In this document: positions 26,203 through 35,660 of the stretch, piece by piece
How positions within the stretch are numbered: position 1 is the first letter of the stretch
Layout: each line of letters starts with the position of its first letter
NCBI RefSeq assembly: GCF_000152825.2
Contig: NC_014414.1
Span: 2,108,001-2,172,000, forward strand
Source: Parvularcula bermudensis HTCC2503
GTDB taxonomy: Bacteria; Pseudomonadota; Alphaproteobacteria; Caulobacterales; Parvularculaceae
DNA length: 64,000 nucleotides
Direction of reading: 5' to 3'
The notes under the pieces: model-generated
The model's input: the letters and a program-made list of their open reading frames with translations, nothing else
Told to the model about the DNA's origin: nothing
Database searches by the model: none
Made by a program: the position numbers and the translations under genes

Positions 26203-27816
26203 TCATCCTCCGTAAAGCTGGGTCGGCAGCCAGGTGGCAAGACCCGGGACCATCGCCAAAATCAGGAGTAACACCGCCTGGATGGCAATAAAGGGCAGGA
26301 CCCCTCGGTAAATGTCGGCGGTCTTAAGGCTCGGCGGTGCCACGCCGCGAAGATAGAACAGGGCAAAGCCGAAGGGGGGCGTCAGGAAACTGGTCTGCAA
26401 ATTGACCGCCAGCATCACCCCAAGCCAGATGGGATCAAGGCCCATGGTTAACAGAACCGGCGCCACCAGGGGAATGGCGACCAGGGTAATCTCGATAAAA
26501 TCAAGGAAAAAGCCGAGAACGAACAAGACGATCATGACGGCGATCATGGCGCCAACGACACCGCCGGGGATCGCCCCGAGGGCATTGGCAATGGTTTCGT
26601 CACCGCCAAGCCCCTTGAAGACCAGACTGAACAGGGCCGCGCCGATCAGGATCATGAACACCATGCCGTTGGTGGTGGCTGTCGCGCGCAAAATCGGCCG
26701 CATCAGACCTGCGCGGCTGATGCCCCACAGCGCGGCGAGGAGGCCGGCGGCAAGGGCGAGGCAAGCGATCAGCGCAAGACCGATCCCCGTCATCTCAAAG
26801 GGAGAGATCGCCGCACGGCCCAGCCGAAGGTCGAGCGCTCCATCGAGCAAGAGTAAGCCAACGATTGCAATAACGCCGCCTGTGCTCAGCCGCCGACTGA
26901 CAATGGTCCCCATATCTGGCCGTCCCCCGGCGATGAGCAATGCCCCGATGGCGCCGAGGGAGGCGGCCTCGGTGGCCGTGGCCTTGCCGGAGAGGATCGA
27001 GCCCAGGACGGCGCCGATCAACAAAAGCGGGGGGAGGAGGGCGTTGCCGATCCGGCTCAGGCTCGCCCGGCTGGCCTGCCGATCCGCCAGCGGCACGGCG
27101 GGCATGGCCTCCGCCCGAAACAGCGCGACAGCGCCGAGATAGAGCCCATAGAGAGAGACGAGGAGGAGGCTTGGCAGCAGCGCCCCGGCAAAGAGATCGC
27201 CGACCGAGACCGCCCGCGGGGCAAAGAGCCCCTGGGCCAGTTGGCTCTCTTGGTACGCATTCGAGATCACTTCGCCGAGTAGAATGAGAACAATCGACGG
27301 CGGGATGATCTGACCCAGCGTGCCTGAGGCCGCGATCGTTCCGGCGGCGAGGGAGGGGGAATAGCCTCTGCGCAACATGGTCGGCAGGCTGAGAAGACCC
27401 ATTGTCACGACCGTGGCGCCGACGATGCCGGTACTGGCGGCCAGCACCGCGCCTACGGCGAGGACCGACAGACCAAGTCCGCCCCTCGCCCCGCCGAACA
27501 GGGCCGCCATGGTCTCAAGAAGGTCTTCGGCAATCTTGGCCCGCTCAAGGATGACCCCCATCAGGACGAACATCGGCACGGCGAGAAGGACGTTGTTATT
27601 GACGATCCCGAAAATGCGGATCGGGAATGGCGCGGCGATGAAACTGGCATCGAAGGCACCGATCATCAGGCCAAAGGCGCCAAAGGCAAGGGCCGTCCCC
27701 GCCAGGGTGAGGGCGGCGGGAAAGCCCAGCAGCAGGGCCGCGCACAACGTCACGACCATCGCGATGTCGAGCCAGGTCGCGCAGGCGCAGAGGCAGAGCA
27801 CGATTTGATCGATCAT
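26203..27816 (-). CDS. dctM: TRAP transporter large permease (DctM type)
   Basis: The 537-residue channel subunit of a sodium-driven tripartite transporter. It is strongly hydrophobic with about a dozen or more helices. Family blocks include FGIVNNNVLLAVPMFVLMGV, then GATVVTMGLLSLPTMLRRGY, SGTLGQIIPPSIVLILLGEV, and near the end PFGFALFYLRGVAPPSLKTA. The ATG overlaps the stop of the small permease by four bases. It works with the small permease and the Tat-exported binding protein at the start of the operon. Confidence 0.95.
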   Translation of the reverse strand: MIDQIVLCLCACATWLDIAMVVTLCAALLLGFPAALTLAGTALAFGAFGLMIGAFDASFIAAPFPIRIFGIVNNNVLLAVPMFVLMGVILERAKIAEDLLETMAALFGGARGGLGLSVLAVGAVLAASTGIVGATVVTMGLLSLPTMLRRGYSPSLAAGTIAASGTLGQIIPPSIVLILLGEVISNAYQESQLAQGLFAPRAVSVGDLFAGALLPSLLLVSLYGLYLGAVALFRAEAMPAVPLADRQASRASLSRIGNALLPPLLLIGAVLGSILSGKATATEAASLGAIGALLIAGGRPDMGTIVSRRLSTGGVIAIVGLLLLDGALDLRLGRAAISPFEMTGIGLALIACLALAAGLLAALWGISRAGLMRPILRATATTNGMVFMILIGAALFSLVFKGLGGDETIANALGAIPGGVVGAMIAVMIVLFVLGFFLDFIEITLVAIPLVAPVLLTMGLDPIWLGVMLAVNLQTSFLTPPFGFALFYLRGVAPPSLKTADIYRGVLPFIAIQAVLLLILAMVPGLATWLPTQLYGG

Positions 27817-28412
27817 ATCGTCTCCCGCGCGGCGGTTGACCGCCCCTTCCCGGTCAGGAGGTCATGACTTCTGACCCCAACCGCCAGGGCGAGCAGGACG
27901 CCAAAGGTCGGCACGAGGGTCTTGAGCAGGAAGACGGCGGGAAGACCGCTTGGCTCTGGTGACCCCTCAAGCACTTGCCACGCTTTCAGCGCGTAGGGGG
28001 TGCCGCTGCTCACGATCAAGAGCGCCACCGGCAGAACGAAGAGGTGGAGTCCAACAAGGTCGATGATCCGTTTACGGCGCTCAGACCAATCGGTGTAGAA
28101 AATATCCACTCGCACATGACTATTGGCGACGATCATGGCCGCCGGTGCCAAGAGCACCATCAGCCCAAAGAAATAGACGGCACTTTCCTGCAGCCAGATG
28201 AAATTGATCCCGAATATGTTGCGGGTCACAACGGCGCCGAGTTGCGCCATGGCGATGAAGAGCGCCGCAGCGGCCGCAAGACCGAATCCGATCTTCAAGA
28301 GCCACCGGGAAAGGGTCATGGCCGTAGCGAGCCCAGGCAGGCGCAGTGAGACAAGAAGGGTCAGTGGGGCCAGGGCGACAAGGCCGAGGATCGCCGCAAG
28401 GGCAAATGTCAT
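27813..28412 (-). CDS. dctQ: TRAP transporter small permease (DctQ type)
   Basis: A 199-residue membrane protein with a longer N-terminus than usual: one extra helix before the four standard DctQ helices. Family marks are QLGAVVTRNIFGINFIWLQE and the NSHVRVDIFY loop. The start overlaps the stop of the CPBP gene by four bases; the open frame continuing upstream to 28988 is an extension through other genes. It bridges the large permease and the substrate-binding protein. Confidence 0.92.
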   Translation of the reverse strand: MTFALAAILGLVALAPLTLLVSLRLPGLATAMTLSRWLLKIGFGLAAAAALFIAMAQLGAVVTRNIFGINFIWLQESAVYFFGLMVLLAPAAMIVANSHVRVDIFYTDWSERRKRIIDLVGLHLFVLPVALLIVSSGTPYALKAWQVLEGSPEPSGLPAVFLLKTLVPTFGVLLALAVGVRSHDLLTGKGRSTAARETI

Positions 28413-28933
28413 TCCATCGCCCCCAGAAGAAAGGGGAGGAGGATCGCCACGGTATTGTTGCCGGCGTGAAGAGCGCTTGTCACGCCGATTGCCGCGCCAA
28501 GACCTTTGGATCGCCAAGTAAGGAAGCACACGGAGAAGATAAAGAACGCCCAGGCGACGGTAAGTCCCCATCCGGCGATCGCGAGGGAATGAAGTCCCAC
28601 CCAAAAGAGAACTTGGCCGAGGATCAGTCCGCGCTGTCCGGCGCCGAGACGGCCGAGGCCCCAAAAGACCATAGCCATGATCAGGGTTTCGACAATCGGG
28701 GCAATCACGATATAGGTCAGAAGGCTGAGGGAATAGACCCCCCAGCCCTGGTCGGGATCGAGCGCCCCGCTGATCGCTGACTGATCGGGAAGGCTCCCCC
28801 CCAAGAGCGGGATCAATAGGAAAAAAAGCCGCGCGATGATGAGCCCGGGGATCACAACCAAGGGCAAGACCTTCGCCAGATATAGGATCGCCCCCTGATC
28901 GGTGCGCGTGAGTGTTCGCCAGACCCAGTCCAT
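28409..28933 (-). CDS. CPBP-type intramembrane protease-like protein (degenerate)
   Basis: A 174-residue membrane protein with about five helices. It matches the CPBP/Abi fold loosely: a motif-1 position in PIVETLIMAMVFWG, a motif-2 histidine in FWVGLHS, and motif 3 in SALHAGNN. The canonical EExxxR is reduced to a single Glu and the Arg is missing, so protease activity is doubtful. It starts one base inside the end of the binding-protein gene and overlaps dctQ by four bases, so it is firmly inside the TRAP operon. A chaperone-like, regulatory or lipid-related role is possible. CPBP assignment is moderate. Confidence 0.65.
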   Translation of the reverse strand: MDWVWRTLTRTDQGAILYLAKVLPLVVIPGLIIARLFFLLIPLLGGSLPDQSAISGALDPDQGWGVYSLSLLTYIVIAPIVETLIMAMVFWGLGRLGAGQRGLILGQVLFWVGLHSLAIAGWGLTVAWAFFIFSVCFLTWRSKGLGAAIGVTSALHAGNNTVAILLPFLLGAME

Positions 28934-30060
28934 CAGTCGCCCAATAATTCACGCCGAACGGCCAGATAGGCCGCGTCGGAAATCGCATTCCACCGCAAAG
29001 ACTGGGTCAGGCTCTCGCGGAAACTGTCATAGATCCGGCGCTCCAACGGCCCCGCCGCAGCGATTTCCTCAAGCACATCGCGGGTGGCGGCGGCTAGCGC
29101 GGCGAGAACATCGTCCGGCATACGTCGGAGTTGGACGCCATGCTCTTTGACCAGGATGTCGAGAGCCTTGGCGTTGAGGGCCTGGAATTTACCGATGGAG
29201 AGGTTGTTCGCCGCCCGGGCAGCGTTCTGGATCAGGAGCTTTTCAGCGGCGGTCATATCCTCCCACACCTCAAGATTGAGCCCGATCGAGAGCTGCGCGC
29301 CGGGTTCGTGGAAACCGGGCCAGTAGTAATATTTCGCCTCCCGATAAAAGCCCGAGGCGAGGTCGTTCCAGGGGCCGACCCATTCGGCGGCATCGATCGC
29401 CCCGGATTGCAGGGATTGATAAAGTTCGCCGCCAGGGATCGTGACCGCCGTCGCCCCCGCTCGTCGCATCACTTCGCCGCCGATCCCCGGCATCCGGATC
29501 TTCAAGCCGATCAGATCGTCCAGCGTATTGACCTCGCGACGGAACCAGCCCCCCATTTGGTGGCCGGTATTGCCCGCGGGAAAGGGCTTGATCCCGAACC
29601 CTGCGGCAAGTTCGTCCCATAAATCTTGGCCGTCGGCCCCTTCGATCCAGGCCAGTTGCTCGGTGGCCGTCATCCCGAACGGAACGGCTGTGAAGAAAGG
29701 ATAGGCGCGAGACTTCGCCGTCCAGTAATAATCAGCCCCGTGATAAAGATCGGCGCTTCCGCTCGATACCGCGTCGAAACTATCAAAAGCGCCGACCAAT
29801 TCGCCGGCGGCATAGACATCGACGGTGATCGCGCCGCCCGACATCATCGAAATAAAAGAGGCGGTATCCTTTGCCGCTTGGCCAAGGCCGGGGAAATCCT
29901 TCGGCCAGGTGGTCACCATCTTCAACGCGCGAGAGCGGATACGCTCCTCGCCGCCGGGGATCGTCCCCGGGGCGGCGCATCGATCGGCGCAATCACAGCC
30001 GGCCAGGGCCGCAGTGCTGCCGAGGGCTCCAGTCGTCAAAAAGCGTCGACGGCTCCACAT
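28933..30060 (-). CDS. TRAP transporter substrate-binding protein, TakP type, Tat lipoprotein
   Basis: A 375-residue periplasmic receptor that captures the solute for the DctQM permease. The N-terminus has a twin-arginine motif (SRRRFLTTG) and a lipobox LAGC, so it should be exported folded through Tat and lipid-anchored. GNTGHQMGGWFRREVNTLDD and LKIRMPGIGGEVMRRAGATA, with LQSGAIDAAEWVGPWNDLA, match the TakP family that binds 2-oxoacids such as pyruvate, from memory of that family. A short Cys cluster (CDCADRC) follows the lipobox and is not usual. It is the first gene of the five-gene operon. Confidence 0.92.
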   Translation of the reverse strand: MWSRRRFLTTGALGSTAALAGCDCADRCAAPGTIPGGEERIRSRALKMVTTWPKDFPGLGQAAKDTASFISMMSGGAITVDVYAAGELVGAFDSFDAVSSGSADLYHGADYYWTAKSRAYPFFTAVPFGMTATEQLAWIEGADGQDLWDELAAGFGIKPFPAGNTGHQMGGWFRREVNTLDDLIGLKIRMPGIGGEVMRRAGATAVTIPGGELYQSLQSGAIDAAEWVGPWNDLASGFYREAKYYYWPGFHEPGAQLSIGLNLEVWEDMTAAEKLLIQNAARAANNLSIGKFQALNAKALDILVKEHGVQLRRMPDDVLAALAAATRDVLEEIAAAGPLERRIYDSFRESLTQSLRWNAISDAAYLAVRRELLGD

Positions 30061-30163
30061 GCCGGTTTCCTCATTGGTTTCCCGGTCTCTCCGCCGGATT
30101 GGGATCTGCCTTTTGGCGACATTGGCGGTGGCGGTCTAGGTCGTGAGGGGCAGGTCCCGTGGG

Positions 30164-32656
30164 CTAGGAGCGGGGCGGCTTCGCGGACCGTCTGGGCCCC
30201 GCTTTTTTGGGGCGGCGCCTGATCTTGGGGCCGTTGTTCTCGGCATGATCGCCCGGGGAAGGGGCCTTGCCGGGCGATGGGGGACCGGCCGCTGGTTTTG
30301 TGGACTTGGTTGCTTTTCGGGGGGGGGTCGCTGGCGCTCTCTTGGCCGATGAGGCAGGCTTGTCCTGCGCGGCGGATTTGGGGGGACGGTCTTCGGCCCC
30401 CCGTTTTCCCCGTTTGGCCCCTCGCGGCTTTTGGCCGGGACGCCCCCGCGCGCCATCTGTTGCTCCCCGTTTTTTGGCGGCTTTCTCAGCTGACGAGGCG
30501 GCGGGCGCCGTCTCGACCGCTTCGGGCGAGGAGAGCATTTCGAAACGGAGCCCCCCCTGGAGCGGCGTGACCTCAAGTAAGCGGACCTCGACCCGCTGGC
30601 CGAGATGATAATGCCCCCCGCTCCGTTGCCCAATCAGCGCGTTTCGTTCCTCATCATGCTGATAATAGTCGGTGTGGAGGCTCCGCATCGGGATGAAGCC
30701 ATCGGCGCCCGTTTCATCCAGCGTAACGAAAAGGCCGGCCCTGGTGACCCCAGAGATCCGTCCGTGGAAATCGTTCCCCTCCCGATCTTCGAGGAAGGAG
30801 GCGAGATAGCGGTCCTGGGTCGCCCGTTCGGCCGCCACCGCGCGCCGTTCGGTGACGGAGATATGCTCCGCGACATCGGCCAAATGGGCCTCATCCTCAG
30901 CTCTCATCCCGCCCGGACCGAGGCGCCGTGCCGAGACGAGGGCCCGGTGAATCGTCAAATCGGCATAGCGCCGGATCGGCGAGGTGAAATGCGCGTACCG
31001 ACGCAGGCTCAAGCCGAAATGGCCAAGATTTTCCGTCGAGTAGATGGCTTGCATTTGGGTACGGAGGACAGCCAGGGCGACCAGATCGGTCTCGTCTTTG
31101 TCTCTTGCCGCGCGAAGGATGTGGTTGAACTTAGCGGGCTTCAGGACCTGCCCCTTGGGAAGGGAATAGCCCATCGAGGAGAGATAGACCCGCAAGCCGT
31201 CGATCCGTTCCTCGTCGGGGACATCGTGCACGCGATAAATCAAAGCGCGATTGGCGGATTCGAGGGTCTCCGCCGCACAGACATTGGCGGTGACCATATA
31301 GGCCTCGATCAGACGATGGGCATCGAGCCGCTGTTTACGGACGATCCGGTCGACGGCGCCGTCCTCCGCCAACAGAATTTGCCGTTCGGGCATATCGAGA
31401 TCGAGGGAGGGCGATTTTCGTCGCGCGGTCTCAAGCGCCTGCCACGCGGCCCAGAGGGGATCGATGACGCTGTCCTTGAGATCACGGGTTCGGTCGGTCA
31501 GGCGTCCGTCGGCGGCGGCCTGGGCTTCTTCATAGGCGAGGCCGCGATGGCAATTGATCAAGGCCCGGAAAAACCGGTGACGTTTCCTGCCGCCATTGGG
31601 GCCGATAATCAGCTCGCAGCACAGGGCGGTGCGATCCTCCCCCGCCTTGAGGGAGCAAAGACCGTTGGAGAGGGCCTCGGGGAGCATCGGGACGACCCGA
31701 TCGATCAGGTAGACGGAATTTCCCCGCCTCTTCGCCTCCTGGTCGAGGGGCGAGCCGGGGCGGACATATTGCGCCACATCGGCGATGGCCACCACGATGC
31801 GGAACCCCTCGTCGATGGGTTCGGCGAATACCGCATCGTCGTGGTCCTTCGCCTCCTTGGGGTCGATGGTGATGAGGGGGAGGGCCCGCAGATCCTCATA
31901 GGGGCTGAGGTCGCTCGGCAGCGTCAGCGCCTCTGCCGCCTCGACAACCTCCGGCGGGAAATGGATCGGAATATCCTGCTCGGCGAGGGCAATGAGCGAC
32001 CAATTGGTCCGGTCGTCGACATGTCCCTCAATCGACACGATGCGCCCCTTGCGGGGGCCATAGCCGCGGGCATTCAACGGTTCGGCCCAGACCAGGTCGC
32101 CTTCTTCGGCATTGTTCGCATCGCGGCTGTCGATGTCGAGACTTTGCGCTTTTCGGCTCACGGGATCGACATGCCCGCCGCGTCGATGGGGACGATAGAC
32201 CCCGAGCGTCCGGGTCGCGCCGCGACCGATCCGCTTGATCGGGGCCGCATGATAGTGAAAATCCTCAAGGGCGGTGAGACGACCTAGAAAGCGGTCGCCG
32301 GTCCCGATGGGCGGCTTGACCTTCCCCGCCTGTGTGGACGGCAAGACGACGCTGGTGCCGGCCGGCGCTTCGGCGCTGATCACCTCACAAATAAGGTCAC
32401 CGTCGGAATCGGTGTCGATCACATCGAGCACGACGACAGGCGGGAGAGGCCCCCCCTTTAGCAAGATGCGGCGGTTCTCAACGGCGATACGCCCTTCATC
32501 GCGCAAATCGGCGAGAGTCGCGCGAAACTGGCGCCGCCCGGCATTCTTCACGGAGAAGACATCGGCAAGATCGCGCTGGGTGGGGGCTTCCTCTCCCTGT
32601 TCCTCCCGCTTTCGCAGATAGGAGAGGATATCGGAGTCGGAGGGATATTGAGTCAT
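30164..32656 (-). CDS. rnr: Ribonuclease R
   Basis: A processive 3'-5' exoribonuclease that degrades structured RNA. From the ATG chosen it is 830 residues; earlier TTG and GTG starts exist but this one follows GAGAG. Domains: an N-terminal winged helix, cold-shock OB folds, the RNB catalytic domain with PLITIDPKEAKDHDDAVFAE (the Asp cluster) and PMLPEALSNGLCSLKAGEDR, FTSPIRRYADLTIHRAL, then an S1 domain (DFHGRISGVTRAGLFVTLDE). About 110 C-terminal residues are a Lys/Arg/Ala/Pro-rich, low-complexity tail. The long tail probably adds RNA or ribosome binding. Confidence 0.96.
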   Translation of the reverse strand: MTQYPSDSDILSYLRKREEQGEEAPTQRDLADVFSVKNAGRRQFRATLADLRDEGRIAVENRRILLKGGPLPPVVVLDVIDTDSDGDLICEVISAEAPAGTSVVLPSTQAGKVKPPIGTGDRFLGRLTALEDFHYHAAPIKRIGRGATRTLGVYRPHRRGGHVDPVSRKAQSLDIDSRDANNAEEGDLVWAEPLNARGYGPRKGRIVSIEGHVDDRTNWSLIALAEQDIPIHFPPEVVEAAEALTLPSDLSPYEDLRALPLITIDPKEAKDHDDAVFAEPIDEGFRIVVAIADVAQYVRPGSPLDQEAKRRGNSVYLIDRVVPMLPEALSNGLCSLKAGEDRTALCCELIIGPNGGRKRHRFFRALINCHRGLAYEEAQAAADGRLTDRTRDLKDSVIDPLWAAWQALETARRKSPSLDLDMPERQILLAEDGAVDRIVRKQRLDAHRLIEAYMVTANVCAAETLESANRALIYRVHDVPDEERIDGLRVYLSSMGYSLPKGQVLKPAKFNHILRAARDKDETDLVALAVLRTQMQAIYSTENLGHFGLSLRRYAHFTSPIRRYADLTIHRALVSARRLGPGGMRAEDEAHLADVAEHISVTERRAVAAERATQDRYLASFLEDREGNDFHGRISGVTRAGLFVTLDETGADGFIPMRSLHTDYYQHDEERNALIGQRSGGHYHLGQRVEVRLLEVTPLQGGLRFEMLSSPEAVETAPAASSAEKAAKKRGATDGARGRPGQKPRGAKRGKRGAEDRPPKSAAQDKPASSAKRAPATPPRKATKSTKPAAGPPSPGKAPSPGDHAENNGPKIRRRPKKAGPRRSAKPPRS

Positions 32657-32780
32657 GTCTTGCTCTCTCACCACCAATTGCTTTTTTTGTCATGCGTGGT
32701 GATCCAGAATTCTCGAATTAGGACAATCTTAAGAGCAGCAGCGGATTCTTAATCAAAGTTGATCGACGCCGGAGAGTTCC

Positions 32781-34154
32781 ATGCGCAACACATTGCTATC
32801 CCATACGGCCCTTGGCCTTGTCGTGACGGCCGCGGCGGTGATGCTGGGGGAGGCCCGGGCACAGATGGTCCCCGTGAAATATGGAACCGATCCCACATTG
32901 ATGCCGAGCGCTGTCATGGGCACTCCAGCCGACGAAAATCTGAACCGGACCGTTCAGTACCGTCAGCCGGTCACAACACAATCGCCGATGCCGCAGCTCC
33001 AGCAAGTGTCGACGCAACAGCCATCGCCGCAAATGCAGCCCGTCGCGGCGCCGGTGCCGCAGCCTGTGCGTTATGCTCCTGTCCAATCGCAAATGCCGTC
33101 TGCCGCCGGGGGAACCGTCAGCGTGTCGGCGGGCGACACCGTTTACGCGCTTGCCCGTCGCTATAATGTGGCGCCGGGAGAGATCATCGCAGCCAATAAT
33201 CTGACGCCGCCTTATCGTCTCGATATCGGCCAGCAATTAAGAGTGCCGGGCGCGCCGGTGCAGATGGCGCCCCCGCCCCAGCAGATGCAGGCAGCCGTCA
33301 GCGCGCCGCAGCCGCAGGCACCACAGGCGCCGCGCTATGTCACTGTCTCGGCGCCGACCGCGACGATGGCGCCTCAGGCGCTGCAATATGGCCAGCCCTC
33401 CTATCAATCCGCGCCCGTCGTCGAGCGTCTCGACACCGCCTATCGCGTACAGCAGGGCGATACGCTCTATAGTCTTTCGCAACGGTTTTCCGTTCCCGTC
33501 CAAACTTTGGCCAATGCGAACGGGTTGATGCCGCCATATCCGTTGTCGATCGATCAGCGATTGGTCATCCCCGGCACGGGGCCCATGCCGCAATCGCAAA
33601 TGTCGGCGGCGCCGAGCTACGCGCCGCAAGCAGGGTATTCCGCCTCTTCGGATGCGCGCCTTGCCGCCAGAGAATTGGGGGTTCAGGCGGCGCCGACCCC
33701 CCTGCCAAGTCGCCAAGGGCAACAAATTCTCGTGAGCAAGACCGCCGAGTCCCGCTTTGCCTGGCCCCTGCAGGGCTCGGTCATCAAGACTTTTGGGACG
33801 AGTGCGGACGGTCTTCGGAATGACGGGATCAATATTGCCGCTCCGGTTGGTGCACCGATCCGTGCCGCCGCCGATGGTGAGGTGATCTATACCGGCTCAG
33901 AGCTGGAGGGCTATGGCAATCTGTTGTTGATCAGGCACGCCGATGGGTGGGTTTCGGCCTATGCCCATGCCGATTCGATCCTGGTCCAAAAGGGTGAGCA
34001 GGTCCGCCAGGGCGAAATCGTCGCGAAGGTCGGCAAGAGCGGCAGCGTCGGGCAACCCCAGCTGCATTTCGAGCTGCGGCACGAACTCCAGCCCCGCGAT
34101 CCCCTTGCCGCCCTCGATGGTCGCGACATGAAGGCCGCTGCCCTGGTGCAATAG
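32781..34154 (+). CDS. NlpD-like protein: two LysM domains plus degenerate M23 domain
   Basis: A 457-residue exported protein that probably switches on cell-wall amidases during division. After the signal peptide (LGLVVTAAAVMLGEARAQ) come a Gln/Pro-rich linker, LysM 1 (VSVSAGDTVYALARRYNVAP), a second linker, LysM 2 (YRVQQGDTLYSLSQRFSVPV) and the C-terminal M23 domain. In the M23 domain the first zinc-ligand pair HxxxD is replaced (NDGINIAAP), while LHFELRH keeps only part of the second site. Loss of zinc ligands is what separates NlpD/EnvC activators from active peptidases. It has no lipobox. Confidence 0.88.
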   Translation: MRNTLLSHTALGLVVTAAAVMLGEARAQMVPVKYGTDPTLMPSAVMGTPADENLNRTVQYRQPVTTQSPMPQLQQVSTQQPSPQMQPVAAPVPQPVRYAPVQSQMPSAAGGTVSVSAGDTVYALARRYNVAPGEIIAANNLTPPYRLDIGQQLRVPGAPVQMAPPPQQMQAAVSAPQPQAPQAPRYVTVSAPTATMAPQALQYGQPSYQSAPVVERLDTAYRVQQGDTLYSLSQRFSVPVQTLANANGLMPPYPLSIDQRLVIPGTGPMPQSQMSAAPSYAPQAGYSASSDARLAARELGVQAAPTPLPSRQGQQILVSKTAESRFAWPLQGSVIKTFGTSADGLRNDGINIAAPVGAPIRAAADGEVIYTGSELEGYGNLLLIRHADGWVSAYAHADSILVQKGEQVRQGEIVAKVGKSGSVGQPQLHFELRHELQPRDPLAALDGRDMKAAALVQ

Positions 34155-34200
34155 CATTTGCCGCACAAGGGATGGCGCATTGTCTTGCGCTGACGTTGCC

Positions 34201-35154
34201 TTATTGCAGGGTGCCGAGATTGATGGTTTTGCCGTCCGGCGACGTAATGGTGGGGTTCTCGCCTTCCAGCCAGGCTGTAAAGATCCCCTGCTTGCCTTTG
34301 ATCATCACGGGGACATAGGCAAAGGTCGGTGTTCTGAACGGATCGGGCACATCGGCCAGATAGACCCATAGATCGCCATTGACGTCACCAAGATCCTTTT
34401 CCCGGTATCCGGCGATTTTCTCTTGATGGAGGCGGCACTTATAGGCTGATCCATTATAGAGATTATTGCCTCGGCGATTGAGGTTTTCCGTCCCCTCGTC
34501 CCGCATTTCGAGGGTAAAGAGGCGCCGACCATCGAACACGTCGATCTCCCGGTCGCATGGGGATTTCCCTTCCGGCACCGCGGTGAAACTGAGGCCGATA
34601 AGCGCCGACATTGGATCGACCGCGTCCGCTGCCTGTCCCTCTGAGACGGGCTCCCGGAAGGAATAGGTTGGACTTGTCCAAAGATGCATCCGCCGTTGAC
34701 CATAGGGGCGATAGATCTCGACATATTGCTGGTCGTCTTCCGCCTCGTAATCGTGATTGAAGTAATAATGCTCGGTAATGCGATTTTGGTCGCCGAAATG
34801 GCCGCGGGCCCGGCTGGTCGCTTCGGCATCGGAGAACCAGCGCGCAATTCCATTCTGCCGCATCCGATAATCGACGGCGTAGCGCTCCGGCGAGGTCTCG
34901 ATATCGAGATAGATCCGGCCAATATCGAAACCGGCGATTTCGCCCTTGAACTCAGCGGTGTAGCGAGTGGCCTCGGTTTTTTCCGGGGCGGGGGGCGCAA
35001 AGGCGAGGGCCTCGGGGGAGGGGTCGACCGCGAATAAATGGCGCCAGGCCGATGTCCCCTCCGGCGGGTAATCGCGATCCTCAACGGCATAGCCCGTCGC
35101 CATGATGAGGACAGCTATCGCGCTGAGCGATGCGGTCACCTTTTTACTCTTCAC
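34201..35154 (-). CDS. DUF3108 domain protein, exported
   Basis: A 317-residue protein. The GTG start is chosen because GGAGGAG lies six bases upstream and it leads straight into a signal peptide (VTASLSAIAVLIMATGYA); the open frame back to 35517 runs through promoter DNA. The mature part has the DUF3108 pattern: TAEFKGEIAGFDIGRIYLD, YRMRQNGIARWF, then CDREIDVFDGRRLFTLEMRD and CRLHQEKIAGY. It should be a periplasmic or outer-membrane-associated beta-rich protein of unknown role. Its neighbour rpmB is divergent, an arrangement I recall from other alphaproteobacteria. Confidence 0.85.
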   Translation of the reverse strand: MKSKKVTASLSAIAVLIMATGYAVEDRDYPPEGTSAWRHLFAVDPSPEALAFAPPAPEKTEATRYTAEFKGEIAGFDIGRIYLDIETSPERYAVDYRMRQNGIARWFSDAEATSRARGHFGDQNRITEHYYFNHDYEAEDDQQYVEIYRPYGQRRMHLWTSPTYSFREPVSEGQAADAVDPMSALIGLSFTAVPEGKSPCDREIDVFDGRRLFTLEMRDEGTENLNRRGNNLYNGSAYKCRLHQEKIAGYREKDLGDVNGDLWVYLADVPDPFRTPTFAYVPVMIKGKQGIFTAWLEGENPTITSPDGKTINLGTLQ

Positions 35155-35365
35155 AGGGCACTCCTCCATCAAACGCCTATTTCTAACGTTATTCATCCCC
35201 AATGGCTCCTTACCGTCCCGCGAAGAAGGAAAATCCGGGCGATCTCCCACCGAGTGGGGGCGTTCGGCCTTGACGGAAAGAGCGGGGAGGTATAGCCGAT
35301 CGCGCTTAAACAAGTTTGTCCGACTTCGTGTCAAACCGTTCATGCTCCGATATTGAGGCCTTATC

Positions 35366-35650
35366 ATGTCGCGCGTCTGCGAATTTACAGGAAAACGTCC
35401 AATCACCGGACATAATGTTTCCCACGCGAACAACAAAACCAAACGTCGCTTCGAACCCAATCTGTGCAAGGTGACCCTTGAGAGTGAGCGGTTGTCGCGT
35501 CGGTTCAAGTTTCGCATTACCGCTCACGCCTTGCGCTCGGTGGATCACGTCGGGGGTCTCGACGCGTTTCTCCTGAAAGCGAAGGATGAGCGTCTTTCGG
35601 ACCGGGCGCGCCGGCTGAAGCGCGAAATCGTCGCTGCCGCGTCAGCCTGA
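35366..35650 (+). CDS. rpmB: 50S ribosomal protein L28
   Basis: A 94-residue basic ribosomal protein of the large subunit. [20 protein letters not shown] at the N-terminus is diagnostic for L28, and VCEFTG marks a zinc-less form with only scattered cysteines. It is ten bases before a membrane-protein gene on the same strand. The 211 bases upstream carry the divergent promoters for rpmB and the DUF3108 gene; a TTGACG ... TATAGC pair with a short 15-base spacer lies near 35270-35296. Confidence 0.97.
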   Translation: MSRVCEFTGKRPITGHNVSHANNKTKRRFEPNLCKVTLESERLSRRFKFRITAHALRSVDHVGGLDAFLLKAKDERLSDRARRLKREIVAAASA

Positions 35651-35660
35651 TCTCAGTTCC

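Noticed and set aside
27813-28988. 391-residue ORF ending in dctQ
   Set aside because: Only the last 199 codons are DctQ; the first half runs through the CPBP gene in the wrong frame and carries no helices or motifs of its own.
30605-32287. 560-residue plus-strand ORF opposite rnr
   Set aside because: Antisense shadow; the minus strand encodes full-length RNase R with all motifs.
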